Shown: positions 1 through 8,174 of the stretch, in pieces
Position numbering within the stretch: position 1 is the stretch's first letter
Layout of the letters: each line of letters begins with the position of its first letter
Made by a program: the position numbers and the translations under genes
Notes under the pieces: generated by a model
What the model saw: only the letters and a program-made list of their open reading frames with translations
What the model was told of the DNA's origin: nothing
The model's database searches: none
Assembly (NCBI GenBank): GCA_959601025.1
Contig: CAUGOD010000019.1
Location: 1-55,103, forward strand
Source: an uncultured Oscillospiraceae bacterium
Lineage (GTDB): Bacteria > Bacillota > Clostridia > Oscillospirales > Acutalibacteraceae
Direction: 5' to 3'
Length of the DNA: 55,103 nucleotides

Positions 1-102
1 CAAGCACCTCTTATTCGCTTTCCCTTTCCTGTAACACATCTTTGACAATCCTACATAATTTTCATTGGAGCAGATAGGACGTAACAATCGGAAGAAAGGC
101 AC

Positions 103-139
103 GCCCCTTAACGATAGAACATCTTTATCGTTAAGGGGC
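103..139. terminator. Hairpin downstream of spoIIR
   Basis: A perfect 14-bp inverted repeat (103-116 with 126-139) around a 9-nt loop lies about 60 nt past the spoIIR stop. Neither side has a clean T tract: the minus side continues GTGCCTTTCTTCC. It is therefore a plausible but weak minus-strand terminator for spoIIR. The first 100 bases of the window hold no gene that I can support. Confidence 0.45.
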
Positions 140-198
140 TTCCATTTCATCAAAATCTCCGCATCATCAATTTGGCGGAGAATCGTGATGACGGCTCG

Positions 199-840
199 TC
201 ACGGCTTTGATTCTTCTGTTGCCGCCTTCTCTCCGCCGAACCAGTCGTCCAGACGGCGGCCGAGGTCTTCAATCACCTCGACGATTTTGAAACGCACCTC
301 ATACTTTTTCGGCTGGGTAACGATTTCCTCCTGCTCCGGTTCCAGCACGTCCGACAGCTCGGCGGCCTGGGTCGCGGCGGAAACACACATCGGCGGAAAA
401 ACCACGCACCACCAGTTATGCCCCGCTCCCTCTCCGATGGTCACCCGCAGCGCGTCGTACATACCGGCGGGCAAGGTGACCGTCTCGTATACGCGGGTGG
501 TGAAATACATATGGACGATGGAGACCGTCACTGCATAATCGTATCCCTCATCATACACCCGCTGCTGGGCCGCGGCCTCCAGCTCCGGCAGACATTCCCT
601 CGCCTGCTCCAGCGCCTGCGTCTCATCGGCGGCAGTATCAAACAGGTTCGCCGCCGTCTCCACGATCGTATCCCGCACCTTCAGCTTCAGCGCCTGATCC
701 TCTTCGGCGTCGGAATTGGCCAGCACATGCAGCCGCAGCACCCGGCCGCGGATTTCCTCACACTCCCCCGCAAAACCGCACAAGGAAAGCGCCAGGCACA
801 AACTCAGCGCCACCGCCAGCGCGCGTATCCATTTTGTCAT
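199..840 (-). CDS. spoIIR: Stage II sporulation protein R (SpoIIR)
   Basis: A 213-residue secreted signalling protein of the SpoIIR family. In Bacillus it is made in the forespore and triggers SpoIIGA-dependent processing of pro-SigmaE in the mother cell. Visible: an N-terminal hydrophobic signal segment (about residues 5-22), then the family motifs RLHVLANSD (about 36-44) and GHNWWCVVFPPMC (about 140-152). I chose the ATG at 840, preceded by GAAGGGCGG, over an in-frame start 84 nt upstream because the mature family begins with the signal peptide. The gene is last in a minus-strand run behind ispE, with a 136-nt gap. Family membership is secure from the motifs. Forespore-specific expression is known for the family; I could not find a convincing SigmaF promoter here. 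Confidence 0.93.
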   Translation of the reverse strand: MTKWIRALAVALSLCLALSLCGFAGECEEIRGRVLRLHVLANSDAEEDQALKLKVRDTIVETAANLFDTAADETQALEQARECLPELEAAAQQRVYDEGYDYAVTVSIVHMYFTTRVYETVTLPAGMYDALRVTIGEGAGHNWWCVVFPPMCVSAATQAAELSDVLEPEQEEIVTQPKKYEVRFKIVEVIEDLGRRLDDWFGGEKAATEESKP

Positions 841-855
841 AAAAAAACCGCCCTT

Positions 856-904
856 CTTCGTATGTCCGGAATATGTACGGCGTTTCGCCGTCGGATGTAC
901 GAAG
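856..904 (-). promoter_or_regulatory. Nested hairpin in spoIIR leader
   Basis: An outer arm at 856-868 pairs with 892-904 (7 bp, two G-U type pairs, then 4 bp). An inner 6-bp stem at 877-882/886-891 has a TTT loop. On the minus strand the structure ends a few bases before the spoIIR ribosome binding site, and its last paired GAAG overlaps the start of the SD region. It could tune translation; function is inferred only. Confidence 0.35.
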
Positions 905-976
905 TATGGACGGTCTTTTTTCATAATATACAGCCTATGCAGTAAATTTGGGATTTATTCCCTTTTATTGTCCTTT

Positions 977-1861
977 TTAAAGGCCCTTCTCCACCCGCGC
1001 GCCCTCGCTGTCGGGACGGCAGAGAAAGGTCTCCTTCCAGTGCGGACAGAGCGCCTGCACGCAGCGTTCCGCCAGTGCACGGTCGTCGAACAGACCGAAC
1101 ACCGCCGACCCGCTCCCGGTCATTTGGCAGCCAAGGGTGCGGTGGGAACGCATGACTTCTTTGATCGCCCTTACACCGGGGAGGGCGGTCACCGCATCGA
1201 ATGCGTTGCCGAGCGCCCGCCCGACAGCCGCCAGATCACCGGAGCCGATCGCATCCTCCATTACAAAGGGCCGGGAGCAGGGCAGCGTCTCCGCCCCGTC
1301 AATCTTCCGGTAGGCTTCGGCGGTGGAAATGCTGTCGGGCGGCTTGGCCACCACAATCCAGCATTCCGGGAGATCGGGCAGCGGGGTCAGGACGGTTCCG
1401 ATCCCCTCGCCAACGGCGGTTCCTCCCATCACGCAGAAGGGGACGTCCGCCCCCACCTGCGCGCCTAGCTCACACAGCTCGGCGGGACGGAGCCGCGCTC
1501 CCGTCAGCTCGTTCAGGGCGGCCAGCACAGCAGCGGCGTCGGCGCTTCCGCCGGCCAGCCCCGCCCCCATGGGAACGCGCTTATGAATCCGGACGCCGAT
1601 CCCGTTTTTTGGCAGGCCGACCGCCTTTCGGAATACCTCTGCCGCTTTCCAGGCGGTATTGCTTTCATCCGCCGGGAGGTCCGCCCCGACGACGGAGAGA
1701 GCAATGCCCGGCTCCTTTTCCTCCCAGACGGAGACCGTCTCGCGGAGGTTCAGCCCCTGCATGACGGTATGAACAAGGTGATAGCCGTCGTCCCGCCGGC
1801 CGGCGATATCCAGCGTCAGGTTGATCTTAGCCGGCGCGCTCGCCGTCACACGCATTGCCAC
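977..1861 (-). CDS. ispE: 4-diphosphocytidyl-2-C-methyl-D-erythritol kinase
   Basis: A GHMP-family kinase of 294 residues. It phosphorylates the 2-hydroxyl of CDP-methylerythritol in the MEP pathway of isoprenoid synthesis, in the cytoplasm. The N-terminal substrate motif PAKINLTLDI followed by RRDDGYH (about 10-28) and the glycine-rich ATP loop PMGAGLAGGSADAA (97-110) are both clear, and the length is normal for the family. The start is GTG at 1861 with GGAGGAG eight bases upstream; an ATG two codons later (1855) is the alternative. It lies 39 nt after the aminotransferase in the same orientation, so probable co-transcription. An IspE gene next to spoIIR is a gene-order association, not a functional one that I can demonstrate. 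Confidence 0.95.
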   Translation of the reverse strand: MAMRVTASAPAKINLTLDIAGRRDDGYHLVHTVMQGLNLRETVSVWEEKEPGIALSVVGADLPADESNTAWKAAEVFRKAVGLPKNGIGVRIHKRVPMGAGLAGGSADAAAVLAALNELTGARLRPAELCELGAQVGADVPFCVMGGTAVGEGIGTVLTPLPDLPECWIVVAKPPDSISTAEAYRKIDGAETLPCSRPFVMEDAIGSGDLAAVGRALGNAFDAVTALPGVRAIKEVMRSHRTLGCQMTGSGSAVFGLFDDRALAERCVQALCPHWKETFLCRPDSEGARVEKGL

Positions 1862-1900
1862 CTGCCACTCTCCTCCCTTTTCGATTCGGGCGGCCCGTCG

Positions 1901-3088
1901 TCAGGACGGCGCGCCTTCAGCCGTATGTTCCTTTAAAAATTCCTCCAGGCGGTTCATTGCCTCGGTGATATGTTTCAGAGAATAGCAGTAGGATATCCGG
2001 ACGAAGCCCTCGCCGCAACCGCCAAAGGCCGTCCCCGGCACCACCGCGATATGCTTTTCCCGCAGCAGGGTCTGGCAGAACTCCTCCGACGACATGCCGG
2101 TAACCGCCACCGACGGAAACACATAGAACGCGCCCTCCGGCTCAAAGCAGGGCAGCCCCATATGGTTCAGGCGGTCCACGATATACCGGCGGCGGATATC
2201 GTATTCCGCCCGCATGTCCGCCACGTCCTCGTCGCCGTTGTCCATCGCCTCGATCGCCGCGTACTGCGCCGTGGTGGGCGCGCACATCAGCGCATACTGG
2301 TGGAGCTTGACCACCTGCTTCATCAGCGCCTGGGGACCGCAGGCATAGCCCAGCCGCCAGCCGGTCATGGCAAAGGCCTTGGAAAAGCCGCTGATCAGCA
2401 TGGTGCGCTCCTGCATCCCCGGCAGGGAGGCGATGCTGACATGCTCCTGCTCGCCGTAGGTCAGCTCGCCGTAAATTTCATCCGACAGGACAAAAAGCTC
2501 GGTTTCCCGGATCACCTCGCAGAGCGCCTCCAGATGCTCCCGCCGCATCACACCTCCGGTGGGATTGTTGGGATACGGCAGGATCAGCAGGCGGGTACGG
2601 GGGGTGAGGGCCGCCCGCAGCGCTTCCGGCGTCAGGCGGAAGGCGTCCTCCGCCTTCGTGACGATCGGGACTGGGACGCCGCCCGCCATCTCTACCAGGG
2701 GATTGTAACAGACAAAGCTGGGCTCCGGAACCAGCACCTCGTCCCCCGGATTAATCAGGGCGCGCAGGCCGAGGTCGATGGCCTCGCTGCCGCCCACCGT
2801 GACCAGGATTTCCCCTTTCGGATCGTATTCCAGCCCGTTATGGCGGGAAACGTAACCCGCGATGCTTTCCCGCAGCTTCAGCAGCCCTGCGTTGGGGGAA
2901 TACCAGGTCTTCCCGCCCTCCAGAGAACGGATACCTTCCTCCCGGATATGCCAGGGGGTAGAAAAATCCGGCTCGCCGATCGACAGGGAGATTACATCCT
3001 CCATCTCGCTCGCAATATCGAAGAAACGCCGGATGCCGGAGGGCTTAAGCTGTTCCAGCGTCCGGTTCAGTCTGATTTCATAGCTCAT
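1901..3088 (-). CDS. Pyridoxal-phosphate aminotransferase, class I/II
   Basis: A fold-type I aminotransferase of 395 residues. PLP-binding marks are NNPTG (174-178), SDEIYG (202-207) and the Schiff-base lysine in SGFSKAFAMTGWRLG (Lys237). It resembles the AspC/PatA-like group that transaminates aspartate or aromatic amino acids, but substrate cannot be fixed from sequence alone. Its start codon overlaps the stop of the upstream Lrp/AsnC regulator by 4 nt (ATGA), which implies translational coupling. Such regulator-enzyme pairs usually mean the regulator senses an amino acid handled by the enzyme; that is inference. No truncation is seen. Confidence 0.9.
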   Translation of the reverse strand: MSYEIRLNRTLEQLKPSGIRRFFDIASEMEDVISLSIGEPDFSTPWHIREEGIRSLEGGKTWYSPNAGLLKLRESIAGYVSRHNGLEYDPKGEILVTVGGSEAIDLGLRALINPGDEVLVPEPSFVCYNPLVEMAGGVPVPIVTKAEDAFRLTPEALRAALTPRTRLLILPYPNNPTGGVMRREHLEALCEVIRETELFVLSDEIYGELTYGEQEHVSIASLPGMQERTMLISGFSKAFAMTGWRLGYACGPQALMKQVVKLHQYALMCAPTTAQYAAIEAMDNGDEDVADMRAEYDIRRRYIVDRLNHMGLPCFEPEGAFYVFPSVAVTGMSSEEFCQTLLREKHIAVVPGTAFGGCGEGFVRISYCYSLKHITEAMNRLEEFLKEHTAEGAPS

Positions 3089-3564
3089 TGGATTCCCGGG
3101 CTCCTCTCATCCTTCTTCTCCCCCAGGAAGAGGACGCCGTCGTCCTTATACCGCCGGAGGACAAAATGAGTCGCCGTGGAAACCACCGAATCCAGGGTAG
3201 AGAGCCGTTTGGCAACGAACATCGCCACCTCCTTGAAAGTGTGGCCGGTCACGATCACCGCCAGGTCATAGCCGCCCGACATCAGGTAAACGCTTTCCAC
3301 CTCGTCGAACTGCATCACCTGCTCCGCAATACCTTCAAAGCCAAGATCCCGCTTGGGGGTGACCCGCAGCTCGATCAGCGCGGTGACGTAAGGCCGGTCG
3401 GTCCGCTCCCAGTCGATCACCGCTTTATAGGAGCGGATGACGCCGCTGCGCTCCAGCTCGGCGATCCGTGCTGCGACGGCTTCCTCCGTACTCCCCAGAA
3501 CCACGGCCAGCTCCGCGTTGCTCATACGGGCGTTAGTGTCCAGCAGCTTCAGCAATTTGTCCAT
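3085..3564 (-). CDS. Lrp/AsnC family transcriptional regulator
   Basis: 159 residues. An N-terminal winged helix-turn-helix (about 1-55, with AELAVVLGSTEEAVAARIAEL) is followed by an Lrp-type RAM/ligand-binding domain (about 65-145, with SGGYDLAVIVTG at the effector-loop position). Family members bind DNA as dimers to octamers and respond to amino acids. The gene precedes the aminotransferase with a 4-nt overlap and has its own promoter at 3663-3691. Likely autoregulated, as is common in the family; no operator was identified. Confidence 0.9.
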   Translation of the reverse strand: MDKLLKLLDTNARMSNAELAVVLGSTEEAVAARIAELERSGVIRSYKAVIDWERTDRPYVTALIELRVTPKRDLGFEGIAEQVMQFDEVESVYLMSGGYDLAVIVTGHTFKEVAMFVAKRLSTLDSVVSTATHFVLRRYKDDGVLFLGEKKDERSPGIQ

Positions 3565-3662
3565 GTCAATCGCTCCTTTTCTTTTAAAAAATTGGAGGGA
3601 TCAACCCCCGCTTTTTCTCCGCCTTATTAAACCAAAGCTTTCCAAAGCGAAGAACGTGGTTT

Positions 3663-3691
3663 ATCATAGCACATTCCGCCGTGTTCGTCCA
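3663..3691 (-). promoter_or_regulatory. SigmaA-type promoter of lrp-aminotransferase operon
   Basis: On the minus strand: -35 TGGACG (3691-3686), a 17-nt spacer, and -10 TATGAT (3668-3663) preceded by TGC (extended -10). It lies about 100 nt upstream of the Lrp start, in a 134-nt gap behind the PHP gene. Confidence 0.55.
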
Positions 3692-3698
3692 GAGCGGA

Positions 3699-4526
3699 TC
3701 AGCCGATAGGCAACAGCTCCGGCCGGCCGTCGAAGAAAGCGGCGACGTACCGGAAGCCCGCCTCTTTCGCCACGGCCAACCCGTCCCCGATCGGCCGGGC
3801 GATATCCTCGGGCCGGTGCGCGTCCGAGCCGACGGTGATCAGCTCGCCCCCCAGCTCGCGGAAACGGCGAATCAGCGTTAGGTCGGGCAGCGTTCTGCCG
3901 ATCGCCTGACGAAGCCCGGACACGTTAATCTCCAGCGCTAGCCCCTTCTCGGCCAGGGTACGGAGGATGGCGTCAATCGGCTCCTGCCAGCGACGGTAAT
4001 CCGCCGGCCGCCGGTCCGCCGGAAAATAGCGGAAGGGATAGGTCAGATGGGCGAGAGTATGGAAGCGTCCCCAGCGCGCCATCTCCAGCACCTCGATGAA
4101 ATACCGGTCCAGCAGCGGAAGGATATCCCGTCTTTCAAAATCCATGAAGTAAAAATCCTCTTCTCCCCGCAGATTGTGCAGGGAGCCGATGATAAAGTCA
4201 AAACTGTAGTCCGCCAGCAGCTGTTCGGTCAGCTCCAGCCCCTGCAGCGGCTCCCCCAGCTCCACCCCGCGGGCGACGCGGAGGCGGCCCGCATATTTCG
4301 CCTGCATTTCCCCTATCTCCCGGTAGGAGCCGGCCAGCGCCTTGTCATATCCGTCCTCCCGGTAGGCGGACATCTCCACATGGTCGGTAACCGCCACCGC
4401 ATACAGCCCCGCCTGTTCGGCGGCGGCGCACATGGCCTCCATCGGCGCCTCTGAATCCGGCGACCAAGCGGTATGGGTATGAAAATCGACGAAGCTCCGT
4501 TTTTCCAGAGCATCTATATGGGACAT
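3699..4526 (-). CDS. PHP-domain phosphatase, histidinol-phosphatase-like (HisJ family)
   Basis: 275 residues covering one PHP domain. The metal-ligand motifs appear in order: DFHTHTAWSPDS (about 14-25), TDHVEMS, GVELGE, GSLHN, HLTYP and GSDAH near the C-terminus. These ligands build the trinuclear metal site of PHP phosphatases. HisJ members cleave histidinol phosphate, but no other his genes are nearby, so the substrate is open; polynucleotide or sugar phosphates are alternatives. A GGAAGG ribosome site precedes the ATG at 4526. It has its own extended -10 promoter. Confidence 0.85.
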   Translation of the reverse strand: MSHIDALEKRSFVDFHTHTAWSPDSEAPMEAMCAAAEQAGLYAVAVTDHVEMSAYREDGYDKALAGSYREIGEMQAKYAGRLRVARGVELGEPLQGLELTEQLLADYSFDFIIGSLHNLRGEEDFYFMDFERRDILPLLDRYFIEVLEMARWGRFHTLAHLTYPFRYFPADRRPADYRRWQEPIDAILRTLAEKGLALEINVSGLRQAIGRTLPDLTLIRRFRELGGELITVGSDAHRPEDIARPIGDGLAVAKEAGFRYVAAFFDGRPELLPIG

Positions 4527-4605
4527 ATGGATCGTTTCCTTCCACGTTGTAACATTTCGGCAGCAGGATTTCCCCCGCCTGCCCGTTTTCGGATGGTGTT
4601 ATAGC

Positions 4606-4611
4606 ATTATA
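4606..4611 (-). promoter_or_regulatory. Extended -10 promoter for the PHP gene
   Basis: TATAAT preceded by TGC on the minus strand, 80 nt upstream of the PHP start. No good -35 lies at 17 nt; TTGCTT lies at a 19-nt spacing. An extended -10 explains how it could work. Confidence 0.5.
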
Positions 4612-4683
4612 GCACAATTTTCGTCCGGCGAAGCAAAAACTTCGGTGCAATCGAAGATTTATCCCTTCCGTCCGAATGCGTCT

Positions 4684-4711
4684 TTGCATTCCCCGGCAAA
4701 TGTGTTAAAAT
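4684..4711 (+). promoter_or_regulatory. Promoter of the ACT/PFL operon
   Basis: TTGCAT (4684-4689), a 16-nt spacer and TAAAAT (4706-4711) preceded by TGT. This would start the transcript about 45 nt before the ACT-domain gene. Confidence 0.55.
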
Positions 4712-4762
4712 AGTAATGTTTTGTTTTTCAGACAGAATTTTATTCTTTGGGAGGCCGACGCT

Positions 4763-5032
4763 ATGCGCGCTGTTATCACCGTAATCGGCAAGGACACCGT
4801 GGGGATTCTCGCCAAAATCTCCACCGCCTGCGCGGAACACAACATCAACGTATCCGAGGTAACGCAGTCCATCCTTCAGGATATGTTCGTCATGATTATG
4901 ATGGTGGACATCTCCAAAAGCGACATTCCCTTCACCCAGTTCAGCGACGCAATGGCCTCGCTGGGAAAGGAAATGGGGCTGTCTATCCACGCCATGCACG
5001 AGGATATTTTCAACTCCATGCACCGGATTTAA
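4763..5032 (+). CDS. ACT domain-containing protein (UPF0237 type)
   Basis: 89 residues that are almost entirely one ACT fold: MRAVITVIGKDTVGILAKIS at the start, then the NINVSEVTQSI ligand-interface region. ACT domains bind small molecules, usually amino acids, and dimerise. The start is the ATG at 4763 with GGGAGG at 4749-4754. An in-frame ATG 42 nt earlier is rejected because the added residues are not ACT-like and would begin next to the promoter. It precedes the PFL/DUF711 gene by about 100 nt. This pair is widely conserved in Firmicutes, so a joint, still poorly defined role is likely. Confidence 0.88.
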   Translation: MRAVITVIGKDTVGILAKISTACAEHNINVSEVTQSILQDMFVMIMMVDISKSDIPFTQFSDAMASLGKEMGLSIHAMHEDIFNSMHRI

Positions 5033-5135
5033 GAAAGCGGCGGTCCAGCCGGCATCCGCCCGACTAAGCCCGCGTTTGTCCCGTCCCGCCTATTAACCGG
5101 CGCGCCGCGCCGCCCCGAAAGGAATGGCTGAAACC

Positions 5136-6497
5136 GTGATCAATACCAACGATATTCTGGAAACCATCACCATGATTCAGGATGAAAACCTGGACGTGCG
5201 TACCATCACCATGGGTATTTCCCTGCTTGACTGCTGCGACAGCGATATGGATAAAACCTGCGCGCGGGTATATGATAAGATCACCCGATACGCAAAAAAC
5301 CTGGTGCGCACCGGCGAAGCGATCGAAAAGGAATATGGCATTCCGATCATCAACAAGCGGATTTCCGTCACCCCGATCGCCATGATCCTCGCCGCCTGCG
5401 GGAAAAAGGACCCGGTCAAGCTAGCTGTCACGCTGGAAAAGGCGGCGCGGACCTGCGGGGTGAATTTTATCGGCGGCTATTCCGCGCTGGTGCAGAAGGG
5501 CTTTTCCCCCGGCGACCGGGAACTGATCGAAAGCATTCCGGAAGCGCTGGCCGTTACCGACCACGTCTGCTCCTCGGTCAACATTGGCTCCACCAAGGCG
5601 GGCATCAACATGGACGCGGTCCGGCTGATGGGGGAAACCGTCCGGCGCACCGCCGAGCGCACGGCTGATCGGGACTGCATCGGCTGTGCGAAGCTGGTGG
5701 TCTTCTGCAACGCGCCGGAGGACAACCCCTTTATGGCGGGCGCGTTCCACGGCGCGGGCGAACCGGACTGCGTGATCAACGTCGGCGTTTCGGGGCCGGG
5801 CGTGGTCCGCGCCGCGCTGGCCAAGGCCGGGGACGGCTGCGACCTGACCGACGTGGCCGATATCATCAAAAAAACCGCCTTCAAAATCACCCGGATGGGC
5901 CAGCTGGTTGCCAGAGAGGCTTCCCGCCGGCTGGAAGTGCCGTTCGGCATTGTGGATCTCTCCCTCGCCCCCACCCCGGCGGTCGGCGATTCGGTGGCGC
6001 ATATACTGGAGGAGATGGGGCTGGAATGCTGCGGCGCCCACGGCACCACGGCGGCCCTCGCCCTGCTGAACGACGCGGTGAAAAAGGGCGGCGTGATGGC
6101 CTCCTCCCATGTGGGCGGGCTGTCCGGCGCATTCATCCCCGTGACCGAGGACGCCGGCATGATCGACGCGGCCCGCTGCGGCTGCCTGCGGCTGGAAAAG
6201 CTGGAGGCGATGACCGCCGTCTGCTCGGTCGGGCTGGACATGATCAATATTCCCGGCGACACCCCGGCCGAGGTAATCGCCGCTATTATCGCGGATGAAG
6301 CCGCGATCGGCATGGTCAATTCCAAAACCACCGCCGTGCGGGTGATCCCCGCCATTGGAAAAGGCGTGGGAGAGGAGCTTTCCTTCGGCGGACTGCTCGG
6401 CGGCGGGCCGGTGATGCCGCTAAACACCTGGTCGCCGGCGAAGTTTATTCGCCGCGGCGGACGGATTCCCGCTCCCATGCAGAGTCTTAAAAACTGA
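5136..6497 (+). CDS. PFL family protein (DUF711/UPF0210)
   Basis: 453 residues of the DUF711 family, which is structurally related to glycyl-radical pyruvate formate-lyases but has no established reaction. The conserved start ILETITMIQDENLDVRTITM is followed by many glycine-rich core motifs (for example NVGVSGPGVVRAAL and GAHGTTAALALLNDAVKKGG). I prefer the GTG at 5136, giving M-I-N-T at the family's usual N-terminus and a 12-nt spacing to AAAGGA (5118-5123). The ATG at 5124 sits directly against that SD. It is downstream partner of the ACT gene and probably in its transcript. Function unknown; I would not call it an enzyme of pyruvate metabolism. Confidence 0.85.
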   Translation: MINTNDILETITMIQDENLDVRTITMGISLLDCCDSDMDKTCARVYDKITRYAKNLVRTGEAIEKEYGIPIINKRISVTPIAMILAACGKKDPVKLAVTLEKAARTCGVNFIGGYSALVQKGFSPGDRELIESIPEALAVTDHVCSSVNIGSTKAGINMDAVRLMGETVRRTAERTADRDCIGCAKLVVFCNAPEDNPFMAGAFHGAGEPDCVINVGVSGPGVVRAALAKAGDGCDLTDVADIIKKTAFKITRMGQLVAREASRRLEVPFGIVDLSLAPTPAVGDSVAHILEEMGLECCGAHGTTAALALLNDAVKKGGVMASSHVGGLSGAFIPVTEDAGMIDAARCGCLRLEKLEAMTAVCSVGLDMINIPGDTPAEVIAAIIADEAAIGMVNSKTTAVRVIPAIGKGVGEELSFGGLLGGGPVMPLNTWSPAKFIRRGGRIPAPMQSLKN

Positions 6498-6542
6498 CAA
6501 AAGGAACTCTCTCTTTTCCTTTTCTTTCTGCATTTTTCATCC

Positions 6543-6571
6543 TTGTAAATTGCATTTTCGAAGTATATACT
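6543..6571 (+). promoter_or_regulatory. Promoter of the V-ATPase operon
   Basis: TTGTAA (6543-6548), exactly 17 nt, TATACT (6566-6571). It lies in the 179-nt gap before the first ATPase gene and would give a leader of about 100 nt. Confidence 0.65.
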
Positions 6572-6576
6572 AAGTG

Positions 6577-6640
6577 CTGGATAGCGCTTCGTCCATCCTT
6601 ATCCAGAAGCGGATTGCGGGGAGAACGGCCAGCCGTTCTC
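6577..6640 (+). other. Two hairpins in the V-ATPase operon leader
   Basis: A 7-bp stem (6577-6583 with 6600-6606), then an 8-bp stem with a CCAG loop (6621-6628/6633-6640), both between the likely start point and the SD of the first gene (AGGAGGCGG). No T tract follows, so these are not terminators. Function is unassigned. Confidence 0.4.
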
Positions 6641-6676
6641 ACCGTCCTAGCATCATAAACAGGAGGCGGTAAACTC

Positions 6677-7045
6677 ATGGAAGACATGATCCGGCGGATT
6701 GTCGACATGGATAAAAAAGCACGGGAGATTACCGAGGCCGCGGAACGGGAAAAGGCAGAATCTGAAAAAGAGATCAATGAAAAGGCCGCGCAGCTCCGGG
6801 AGGATTACCTTTCCCGCGCCCGGCAGCGCATTCAGGTCAATCGGGAAACGGAACGAAAAATCGCGGAACGGGAATGGGAAAAGACCCGGACGCGGTACGA
6901 TGAAGAGCTCCGCCGGATGGATGCGCTGTATGCCGAGCGCGGGGACGAATGGGTACAGGCGATCGTAAGCGCGGTCACCGCCCGCACGGCGGATAAACCG
7001 GCCGCCGACGAGCCCGCCGGCGGTACACCGGGTTCTTTCCGATAG
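6677..7045 (+). CDS. V-type ATPase peripheral-stalk subunit, G/H-like
   Basis: 122 residues, highly charged and almost wholly alpha-helical (Glu/Arg/Lys-rich, about 1-95), with a short low-complexity Ala/Asp/Pro tail. The coiled-coil character and first place in the operon match the G/H stalk subunit that pairs with subunit E to form the stator. Sequence identity in this subunit is always weak, so the call rests on composition and position. The SD AGGAGGCGG lies 7-8 nt before the ATG. Nothing suggests a membrane segment. Confidence 0.7.
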   Translation: MEDMIRRIVDMDKKAREITEAAEREKAESEKEINEKAAQLREDYLSRARQRIQVNRETERKIAEREWEKTRTRYDEELRRMDALYAERGDEWVQAIVSAVTARTADKPAADEPAGGTPGSFR

Positions 7046-7106
7046 ATTTGAAACCTCCAGCGCGGGCCGGCGTACAGCGGACGACGGCCGGAAAGGCGTG
7101 ATTACC

Positions 7107-8168
7107 GTGAAGTTTACTTCCCCCTTTTCCTCCAACGTCGTTCTGGCCAAAGCCCGGGCGATGTACGGCAATTCCCTGAAAGCGCGGGATTTTGGCGAGC
7201 TTCTCCAGTGCCACAGCGTCAGCGAGATCGCCGCGTATCTCAAAAACAACACCGCCTATGCGTCGGTGCTCTCCGAAATCAATGAATCCACCATTCACCG
7301 CGGCCATCTGGAGATGCTGATCCGCCGCAAGGCCTTCAATGATTACGCCTCTCTGGGGCGGTACGATATGACAATGGCCGTCCAGCTCCCGCAGTACCTG
7401 CTGGAACGGATTGAGATCGAACAAATCATTTCCTGCCTGCGGTACATGAGCGCGGGGCATGTCAGCGAATTCTTTTTTTCCATGCCGATGTATTTCGCCA
7501 GCCATACCCGCCTCGACCTGGTGAAAATGAGCCACAGCGCTTCCTTCGCCGAATTGCTGGACGCGCTGTCCCATACCCGGTATTACGATATCCTCGCCGC
7601 CTTTGCGCCGAAAGAGGACGGGAGAATCCGCCTTACGGAAATTGAAAACGCCCTTTTTACGCATCTAACGCAAATGATGTACGGGCTGATCGCCCAAACG
7701 CACGGCACGCTGAGAGAGGAACTGATTAACCTTTACGGCGCGCAGGTGGATATGCAGAACGTCACCCGTATCCTGCGGTTAAAACGATATTTCGACGCGA
7801 AGCCGGATTTCATCCGCGCCAACCTGCTGCCGAACGGGCGCTGCCTGTCCCCGAAAATCGTGGAGGAGATGGTGCAGGCGCCAAATGCCGACGCGGCGCT
7901 GGAAATTTTCCTGTCTACCAGGCTGGCAAAGCAGATTCCGGAGGAACAGCGCGGCTTTGTTCACGACCTGGATCACCGCGCGCCGTATTTCAACGCGAGA
8001 CGACACATCCATTATTCCATTCATCCCATGGCAGTGCTGCTGTCCTATGTCATCCTGACCGACGTGGAGGTCGACGATATCATCAATATTATCGAAGGTG
8101 TCCGCTACGGTTTGGAACCCGAGCAAATCCGGCCAATGCTTGTGTTGGCGAATGAACAGAGGAGGTGA
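7107..8168 (+). CDS. ntpC: V-type ATP synthase subunit C (AC39/d-type)
   Basis: 353 residues of the V-ATPase subunit C / eukaryotic d (AC39) family. It is the funnel that docks the central rotor D-F onto the membrane c-ring. The N-terminus (ANAYGNSL-like region AKARAMYGNSL, about 14-24) and the alternating helical bundles are typical, and the length is normal. Start: GTG at 7107 is preferred because GGAAAGG (7090-7096) ends 10 nt before it. A GTG at 7098 would touch the SD. The upstream bases 7086-7107 are nearly identical to those ahead of the subunit E gene. It ends 6 nt before the subunit I start. Confidence 0.85.
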   Translation: MKFTSPFSSNVVLAKARAMYGNSLKARDFGELLQCHSVSEIAAYLKNNTAYASVLSEINESTIHRGHLEMLIRRKAFNDYASLGRYDMTMAVQLPQYLLERIEIEQIISCLRYMSAGHVSEFFFSMPMYFASHTRLDLVKMSHSASFAELLDALSHTRYYDILAAFAPKEDGRIRLTEIENALFTHLTQMMYGLIAQTHGTLREELINLYGAQVDMQNVTRILRLKRYFDAKPDFIRANLLPNGRCLSPKIVEEMVQAPNADAALEIFLSTRLAKQIPEEQRGFVHDLDHRAPYFNARRHIHYSIHPMAVLLSYVILTDVEVDDIINIIEGVRYGLEPEQIRPMLVLANEQRR

Positions 8169-8174
8169 TAGGCG

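Noticed and set aside
841..976. SigmaF promoter for spoIIR
   Set aside because: GCATA and GTATA boxes occur but no GGNNANANT -10 at proper spacing.
3699..4526. PHP gene as a histidine-biosynthesis operon member
   Set aside because: No other his genes are present in the neighbourhood, so only the fold-level call is kept.
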